Assembly: GCA_031772625.1 (NCBI GenBank)
Contig: CM062819.1
Location: 820,113,503-820,177,502 of the forward strand
Reading direction: 5' to 3'
DNA length: 64,000 nt
Origin: Pinus tabuliformis
Lineage: Eukaryota > Streptophyta > Pinopsida > Pinales > Pinaceae
Of the stretch, positions 57,598 to 64,000 are shown piece after piece. The translations under genes and the position numbers were made by a program. Under the pieces are notes generated by a model. The model ran no database searches and had not been told where the DNA came from. It worked only from the letters and a program-made list of their open reading frames with translations. Position 1 is the first letter of the stretch. Every line of letters starts with the position of its first letter.

Positions 57598-57737
57598 AGG
57601 AATTTCTTGAGGACAAGTGATTTTTGGTGCATCGGAAGAGCTTTCCGAATGAGGATGCCACCTGGGAGGGTGAGCACATTTTGGAGCACCCAGTTGTTAG
57701 GTTGCTTAAAGGAAAGAAACATTTGGGAGGGGAGGAC
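57598..57737 (+). pseudogene. Chromodomain-like C-terminus next to the tract
   Basis: One frame with a TGA near its start reads FLVHRKSFPNEDATWEGEHI, then LEHPVVRLLKGKKHLGGED and runs into the purine tract. The K-x-FP-x-EDATWE block is the hallmark of the chromodomain at the end of chromovirus integrases. The integrase core that should precede it is missing. Confidence 0.75.
57725..57737 (+). other. Polypurine tract, chromovirus-like element
   Basis: GGGAGGGGAGGAC directly before the 3' LTR start TGTCATG. Confidence 0.85.
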
Positions 57738-59167
57738 TGTCATGTGCCTTCTCAAACACATTTGTAACAAGGTGTTTCTACACAATTTTTCACAATTTTG
57801 GTTAAGGAAGAGAATCCATAATTTTCGACTTAGGGACTTAGGAGGCAATTCAAATTTATTTGGATGTTAGTGGAATGTGGGGGCCACCCACATGGGAGTT
57901 TAAATTGGCCCATTCAAATAGATTTGAGGGAAAGTTGAATAGGTGTATGGAGAGGCCCACATGAGGCTAGGGAGGCCCAAGGAGTTATAAGGAGGGTGTA
58001 GCTCTCATTTTGGATTCATTCTTACACCTTGCAAAATTACTTGACTGTTTGCTCTACTGTTTAGTTGAGTCAACCGATTGTTTAGCCACGAATATCTCAA
58101 GAGGGAGATTCAACCTCTACTTTGGGGGACCATCCATGCCCACCCTAGATAGGCAGTTCCATAAGTATTTTAGGAGTTCCGGGAGTGTGTTATAACATTA
58201 CCATTCAACCAGAACAGGGAGTGTGTATTGCTGGCTAGCTAGAGAATACGTAAGGGGAGTTTGGAGCTATCAGTGATCAAGCATTTGACGAGAGAGTTAG
58301 AGGATTGGGAGAGAAATAAAGGGCCATCCTTTCTTGTGAGTTTGGAGCCAGCAGAGCCAACATCCCAGCAGTCTGATTTACAGTTACCTGGGCTTGCACA
58401 GAGAGCCATCACTAGGCTCATGTGGGAGTTGGAGGAAGGAATTATAGAGTTGGAGCTAGTCAGGAGAAGTAGGAGCTCACCTAGGGGAAAATTTGAGGAT
58501 GATTACTAGATTTGGGGGAGAAAAGGTTGACAGGATCAGTCACAGCAACAATATTCGAAATTGGAGGAGGGCCAAGCTGTGAAGGGTCAATTTTTGAAGG
58601 TTGGAACCAAGAGAAACCCTTTCTGGGTTTTTATGGGTTTTGGGCAAGGATCACACTCCTAAATTTTATAGAATTTTCTAGGTAGATCTAAGGGGTTAAA
58701 CAGGGGTCCCAACTTAGCTAGCAACTAGAGGAGCTAAGGGGAATTTGGGCCAAAATTCCGAGGTCAAAATTTGGCCAATTCCTTCATGGGTTTTTCTGGG
58801 TTTAGTCCAAGGAGGAAAGAGCTAAAATCTCATAATTTTATGAGCACGGGAAGTAGTGATTCCAACCCTTCGAAGTCAGTAGACATAATAGTTTTATGGG
58901 GTAGCGCAGTTCAGTTTGGTGCAGTAGTTGTAGCAGCCTTCAATTCAACATTTTCTCTCCTTGGTTTTGTCATGATTTTCCATTGAGAAAAGCCCAGGTG
59001 CACCATTCTATTTTACTATTGTATTTTCTCCTGAAGAAGTAATATAATGGCTCAGCAGTTCTCTATTTCCAGTGTTTCCATGGGTGCTTAATGTATATTT
59101 CATTTTTTTGATTGTTGGATTGTTTGCATGCTTTGTATATCACTTACATTCCTATTTAGGAACATTA
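57738..59167 (+). repeat. 3' LTR of the chromovirus-like element, end truncated
   Basis: Matches 52859-54277 to TTTAGGAACATTA, then switches to Copia gag sequence instead of the terminal CA. Confidence 0.88.
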
Positions 59168-59172
59168 AAGGT

Positions 59173-59925
59173 TTAAGGATAGAGCATGCCCTAGAAGGGA
59201 CTTTGAATTTATATGCAGGGAAGGACAAAATGGAGATTGTGTTAGATGATAATGGGGTTTTAGAATACATCAAAATTGATATGCCTAAACTTGTTGCACT
59301 AGATGCACAACAATTGACTCAATGGAAGAAGGACACTACCAAAACTAGGAGGATGATCCTAGAAGGAGTCAAAAACCATATTATTCCAAATTTGCAAGGG
59401 AAGGAAACTCCATTCCTGATGTGGAAGGCCCTTACTAATCTATTTGAAAGTAGTAGTGATGTTAGAAAACTTGCTTTGAAGAAAAAATTGAGGAACATTT
59501 GAATGGGTATGGATGAGCCCATTGTTACACATCTATCCATATTTTCTCAAGTGAGGGATGAACTTGGAGGTTTTGGAGAGACAGTTCCATCAGCAAAGCA
59601 TGTGAGCCTTGCTCTTTTTGGGCTTCATAAATCTTGGCATAGTTTTCAGGATGTAGTGAATGGCATAGATAAGCTCCCTGATTGGGAGAGACTGTGGTCA
59701 AATCTTGTGCAGGAAGAGATAAGGAGGAACAAAAGGGATGAAGTCTCCTCTGGGACAAAAGATGAGGAGAAATTTTCTTTAGTTGGGAAAGGGAATAAAG
59801 CCAAGGGCAAGAAGGCCCAAGGAAAAACCGAGTCTAGGAAGAATGTAGGAAAGGAAAAGAAGGATCTTAGCATGATCAAGTGTTTTCATTGTCATGGATT
59901 TGGACACTATGCTATAGAATTTTGA
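59173..59925 (+). pseudogene. Copia-3 gag
   Basis: Two in-frame pieces separated by a TGA at 59500-59502. The first includes LRIEHALEGTLNLYAGKDKM, DDNGVLEYIKIDMPK and MILEGVKNHIIPNLQGKETP with MWKALTNLFES; the second GLHKSWHSFQDVVNGIDKLP and LERLWSNLVQEE-like WERLWSNLVQEEIRRN. The knuckle KCFHCHGFGHYAIEF keeps C, C and H but has Phe for the last Cys, followed by a stop at about 59923. Better preserved than the Copia-2 gag. Confidence 0.9.
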
Positions 59926-60027
59926 AACAAGAAATCCAACAAGCATGATTAGGTAGAATCAAGAGGAGAAGCACTTTCTTCTCAACTCTCTTCTCAGTTC
60001 GAATTGAATTTCTCTTTGGTAGCTTGC

Positions 60028-60640
60028 ATGGCTAAGTCAATTCGAGGTAGTGTGTGGTACATTGAATCAATGGCTTCAATCCATATGACATGGGATAAAT
60101 AATTATTTAGCAGTTGGAGGAGAAAGACATGCAACTCCATATCGATCTTGGAGAAGATGGAAGATACACGAACAAAGGAGTTAGCACAATGAGATTTAAG
60201 AGGGATTCTAGTTCCCTTCTCGATATTAAGAATGTGATGTATGTTCTAGGATTGAAGAAAATCCTTGTTTAGTAGCAGTCTTTGAATACAAAGGGTATGA
60301 TGTAGTATTCAACAAAAATAAGGCCTACATCAAGCATTATACTTTAGGACAAGTCAAGCATATTGGTGTCAGGATCAAGAACCTCTACAAATTGGAGGAT
60401 GATGCATGTGTAGCCTGGAGCAGCAAAACAAAGAGTTTTCAGAGTAGAGATGTGGTGGTTGAGGAAGAGTATGATAAATATCTCACGATGGAGGCTCAAC
60501 CAATATCTCAATTTAAATATAAGCTAGTTGTAAATTGGGCCAACCAATACGATTATGATGAGGACCATAGCCTAGGGCAAGTGGACGAAGCCACTCAGTC
60601 AGAGACTTCCAGTATAGGGAAAGTTTAAGCCAAGTGGGAA
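60028..60640 (+). pseudogene. Copia-3 protease remnant fused to integrase C-terminus
   Basis: Starts MAKSIRGSVWYIESMASIHM: the protease triad is E-S-M instead of D-S-G, so the catalytic Asp is gone. Frameshifted remnants follow. At about 60360-60400 the pre-integrase phrase HIGVRIKNLYKLEDDACVA runs straight into KTKSFQSRDVVVEEEYDKY, which belongs to the integrase C-terminus. About 1 kb of integrase is therefore deleted. The acidic tail to 60628 is intact (78 codons). A continuation to about 60800 (SPRTKKKTLRYTRYL) is the linker that should lead into RT. Confidence 0.75.
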
Positions 60641-60821
60641 GAGTATTTGGTTAAGGGAGCTGGAAAGAGAGTTGAGTCTCCTAGAACCAAGAAGAAAACA
60701 CTGAGATACACAAGGTACCTAGCTCTTTCTAGTTCAGAGGGATTAGATGTAGCAACAGATAACTTGGTAGAGTTGAAGACATATCCAGGTGGATGAGGTT
60801 CTTCCAAGAAGCCATCCCTTG

Positions 60822-60832
60822 CTAAGAGGGAG
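60822..60832 (+). other. Copia-3 polypurine tract
   Basis: CTAAGAGGGAG directly before LTR start TGTTGAAAATG. Confidence 0.85.
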
Positions 60833-61655
60833 TGTTGAAAATGTAGTAAGGAATGACTTCTTTGACTTGTTCCTTAGTCAAAGATGCTAACTTGTATTCA
60901 GTCTCATAGATACTTGAGATATTTATTAGTTAACATGTGTGATGTGGCCTATCACTGAGCTATTGACAGTTAATTCGAGTTAGATGACTTGCAATGAATT
61001 GTGGACTAGTTGATGGCTAAAATTAATTATCTATTGGACTTAAAATCTAGTGTATGTCAGTTAATTGATCTCTAGTTCTAGAATAGAGATATAATTGAGT
61101 TTAGTTGAGTAGTTTGACTTTGTGCTAACTCAACTGACTCTCAATTATTAGGAGTAGCGGCTAAATTTAGCCCTAGTAGGTCAAGCAATTTGAATTTCCT
61201 ATTAAGATTGAATGAAGGAAAAAATTATATTTATTATGATACATGGGATTTTGTGTGTAGAGCTTGAGAAGTATGTAGAGAAATTATCTTGGGAATTGCA
61301 GAAGGAAATAGGAGAAATTTCTATTTTTAAGGGGCAAATTTATGCTAGGAAATAGGTGTTCCTAGAAGGCCTTATTTTCCTAAGTGTTGGGAAAGTGTTT
61401 TTGAGAGTTGATCACTATTGCAGAGAGCTTCAGGGTTGAATCAATTTCTGTGTAATAGATCATATTGCTCAACCAATTTAATACGAGCAAGAGGGGTTTT
61501 TCCCATTTGGGTTCCCCAGATAACTTTTGTGTTGTATATGTGATTGTGTTTCTATTCATTGTTTTCTTTCCACAAATTTTTGGTAGAGAAATCTTGTGTC
61601 TTTTGTGATCAATTTTCTCACAGTAATAGTTGCAAGGATTCAAGGATTTTCTACA
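60833..61655 (+). repeat. Copia-3 3' LTR (823 bp)
   Basis: TGTTGAAAATGTAG to GGATTTTCTACA, TG...CA ends, preceded by the tract. Internal phrases such as TCAAAGATGCTAACTTG and GTTAATTGATC parallel the Copia-2 LTR in reverse orientation. Confidence 0.88.
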
Positions 61656-61727
61656 TTCCCAAACAAACTTGGATATGCAGGGTTTTGATATAGAATTTGA
61701 TATGATCATATAATAATTTCTTATCGG

Positions 61728-63115
61728 AATTTCTTCTTCTCACTCTCCTTTATCCCTTGATGAATGTAATGAAACAACTGATGGGGAATATGGGTTATGC
61801 TCTTTAGGTCCACCATCTGATGAGCCATATTTCAAAGTGACATTAGGTGATAAGGTTTTGTGTGCTAAAGAAGAAGGTAGTTCAGTTATTAAGAATTAAT
61901 TGTGTAATATGTTTAATGATGATGAAATTACCGATAAAACTGTTGATCCTAATAACTTCCATCTGATTCGTAATGATCTTGATGAAATAATTGATGAAAA
62001 TTTTCTTCAAACAAATGATGACCTAGCCATTCTTTCAAAATTCAATCATTTGAATTTTGAAAGTTCATCGACTTTTCAGGAAGTCAAGGCGCTTCAATTT
62101 CAAATGATGATTATGTCAAGTTCTCGGAATCCTGATGGGATATCTGAACTAGGTCATATTAGAATTTTCTTGCATGATTCTTTTCCTAACATTGTTTCAT
62201 TGGCTCTAAGCTCACTCTTGAAGGATTTTCAATGTTTTCAAGTTAATCTTCTTTATCATCAAGACAAATCTAATTATTCCTTCAAATCCCTTGTATTGAA
62301 ATCAAGTTTGGAATGCATATCTCACATATATGTACTTAGCTTTTGTGAAACCTCTTTAACCGACACATCTATATTTTTGGATGACAGAGGGTCTCATTTA
62401 CTAATTTATAGGTATTATCAATGCACTAACAATTGTCATCTCATTAATTATTTTCTCATAGGCCTATCTAATGATAGCTGTTGACTTAAATCTGTTGATT
62501 GCATCAAACCCACCCTTTTTTATGATTCACTATCTTAGCATTTGGATAATTGTCAAGAAGTTGAGGTACTTCATTTTTTTCTGATGGTTATGTCAGACCC
62601 TCGCGACCTTGAAAAAGTTCCTGAACAATATCAGCTTATCTCTTTTTTGCAAGATTCTCCTCATAGGGCCAATGCACTAATCAATTGTGTATCTCTACAA
62701 TAATTTCAATCTTTTCAAACTAATTTTTTTCAATATTAGGATCCAATAGAAAATTGGTTGAAAGGTTCGTACCACATAATATTTTTTGTTAGTAGTAAGT
62801 TCCAATATTATCTTGAGATTAATGAACATGTGGGTGAATGTGCATTTTCAAGTCCCTTCCATCGAGGTAGATCTATAGGTTGGATAAAGCAAGTCTTTAT
62901 AACACATTGTTCTACTTGTAGATGAGACCTTCAATTTCTTGTGCAAGTTGTCAAGGTAAACATATTTATCTTTTTACATTCTTTTGCAATGGTTCTAATC
63001 TTTGATATCTTTCTCTTTGTAGGTCAGGAGAAACTTTCATGGCCGCATTGGAAATTTGAATTTACATGATCTCGACCTTGTAGTTACATAGATTAGGATT
63101 TAGGTTTAGTGATGA
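61728..63115 (+). pseudogene. Unknown protein, one frame with stops only, internal duplication, possible intron
   Basis: The plus-strand frame runs without frameshift from about 61728 to 62955, with stops at 61897, 62482, 62536, 62701, 62737 and 62923. It starts CNETTDGEYGLCSLGPPSDE, and contains two related units: QEVKALQFQMMIMSSSRN with IRIFLHDSFPNIVSLALSS (about 62080-62250), and QEVEVLHFFLMVMSDPRD with LISFLQDSPHRANALIN (about 62550-62700). Then ECAFSSPFHRGRSIGWIKQV. A GTAAAC donor at 62956 and a T-rich TTTGTAG acceptor ending at 63022 bound a 67-bp intron whose removal keeps the frame, giving HGRIGNLNLHDLDLVVT and a TAG at about 63090. Family unknown. Confidence 0.55.
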
Positions 63116-63632
63116 TTCCTTGCACTTCCTTGCAATGTTTGCGTAGTATTTCCATACCTCAGTTGGATTTTCCCTTGGTTTTGTGCCCTACATTTATTTC
63201 CTTGCATTCTATATTTCGTTTATTTGAGTTTTTTTCTTTTCATGCCCTTTACTAGTCTTTACTTTGTTGTCTTATTTTATTTATTTTATGTTATATCCAT
63301 TTATTTTGTGTTTTTTTAAACCATGTATGAAATTAATATTATTTGTCTTTATGGTAATGTGGCAAAAGTCAAAATGGCAACTGTGAAAACTAGAAATAAT
63401 TGGCCTACCTTTGGTCTACTTCTTTGTTTGGGCCTAAATATCTTTTAAGGTCAATGATGCATGTATGGAAAATATGTTTCATCCTAAGTGAAAGCTCAAG
63501 CAGGTCTATGATACTCATATCTATAATGGGATATTCATTCCTTGAATTGACCTTTTATATTGATTGGTTTTAACATTTCAACTCAGTTAAGTAGAGAAGG
63601 GAAAGGAGGAAAAACTTAAGCGAGCATACAAG

Positions 63633-63636
<4 letters not shown>
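63116..63636. other. T-rich non-coding interval
   Basis: Follows the unknown frame. Rich in TTTATTTT/TCTTTAC runs, perhaps 3' untranslated or flanking DNA. No element ends found. Confidence 0.45.

Positions 63637-63680
<44 letters not shown>
63637..63680. repeat. (TA)n microsatellite
   Basis: About 22 uninterrupted units. Confidence 0.97.
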
Positions 63681-63683
<3 letters not shown>

Positions 63684-63854
63684 AGTCTCTGCAAAACAAG
63701 GAGAAACATCTAAAATTCATAGAATGAGTTGGGATACCTCTTCCACCCTTGGAAAATAAACACCGATAAAATGCCAACAAGCATAAAATATAAAAATAAT
63801 AAAAGTGTGAAAGAAGAGAAAGGCTTTTTACATAGAGAGGAGAAGCAAACAACT

Positions 63855-63960
63855 TCGTTGGGGTATTGAACAGGCTCACTGGTAGTGAAGAAATGCTTAT
63901 GATTCCTCAAATTAACTCCCAGGGTACTAAACAGGCCCAATGGAAGCGAAGCAACTCCAA
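63855..63960. repeat. Short imperfect direct repeat
   Basis: GGGGTATTGAACAGGCTCAC (63859) and AGGGTACTAAACAGGCCCAA (63922) start two related units about 63 bp apart, each continuing with TGG(T/A)AG-GAAG. It may be the edge of a repeat that continues outside the window. Confidence 0.5.
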
Positions 63961-64000
63961 AGATGATAATAAAACTTTGAAAATCTTAAATTTGTGAATT

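Larger units (their letters stand above)
52859..59167 (+). mobile_element. Chromovirus-like LTR element with a non-gag-pol interior
   Basis: 5' LTR 52859-54277, PBS TGGTATCAAAGC at 54279-54290, interior 54291-57737, purine tract 57725-57737, 3' LTR 57738-59167 lacking its last two or three bases. LTRs are about 88-90 percent alike by eye. The final 46 codons of the interior form a chromodomain-like tail, as in Ty3/gypsy chromoviruses, whose PBS is also usually initiator-Met. Yet the remaining 3.3 kb shows no gag, RT, RNase H or integrase motif; it carries coding-like pieces of unrelated type. The 3' LTR is joined directly to Copia-3 gag, so no target duplication is visible. Confidence 0.8.
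59168..61655 (+). mobile_element. Copia-3: Copia element lacking 5' LTR and most of pol
   Basis: Begins inside gag (GLRIEHALEG) at the junction with the preceding LTR, continues with gag, zinc knuckle and protease, then jumps to the end of integrase, a tract and a 3' LTR (60833-61655). RT and RNase H are absent. The gag and LTR belong to the same family as Copia-2, in opposite orientation. TTCCC follows the LTR; no 5' partner can be tested. Confidence 0.88.

Overview
This window looks like nuclear DNA from a seed plant with a large, repeat-filled genome. It is AT-rich, I see no intact host gene, and almost everything recognisable is LTR retrotransposon. Several primer-binding sites match plant initiator tRNA-Met, and both Copia and Ty3/gypsy (including chromovirus-like and Tat-like) sequences are present in advanced decay. 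A gymnosperm would fit the old, nested, stop-riddled elements, but nothing here proves it.

Layout. 1-3787: the 5' two thirds of a minus-strand Copia element (RT, integrase, protease, gag, PBS, 582-bp LTR). 3788-6485: low-complexity DNA with a possible broken gene. 6486-15683 (copy A) and 36629-44755 (copy B): two copies of an 8-9 kb segment. Each holds a foldback element, a degenerate long-period tandem array, a coding-poor LTR retrotransposon whose LTRs carry a 20-bp minisatellite, the remains of an unknown minus-strand protein, and the start of a gypsy LTR. A third, partial copy (C) starts at about 17618 and is split into pieces (17618-18514, 24441-24577, 25361-25396, 33447-33640) by three insertions: Copia-2 (18515-24440, TSD TTCTT), a TIR element (24578-25360) and a non-autonomous LTR element (25397-33446, TSD CTACA). 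That last element is itself interrupted by a 2.1-kb solo LTR (30362-32461, TSD CAGCT). Copies A and B serve as empty sites that confirm these borders.

44760-48716 is a plus-strand gypsy relic with the order gag, protease, RNase H, RT. 48717-50850 is promoter-like and partly GC-rich, leading into a 615-codon frame of unknown function (50851-52695) broken only by stops. 52859-59167 is an LTR element with an initiator-Met PBS, a chromodomain-like tail and an interior that does not read as gag-pol. Its 3' LTR is fused to a truncated Copia element (59168-61655). 61728-63115 is another unknown long frame with stops only and a likely short intron.

How the parts relate. No gene here forms a working pathway. 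The window records successive insertion, solo-LTR formation, deletion and C-to-T decay. The parts most likely to be new are the G-patch/CCHC protein frame in the 25-33 kb element, the unknown proteins at 50.9-52.7, 54.3-57.2 and 61.7-63.1 kb, and the protein repeated in copies A, B and C. Identity values and family names are eye judgements without any database search.
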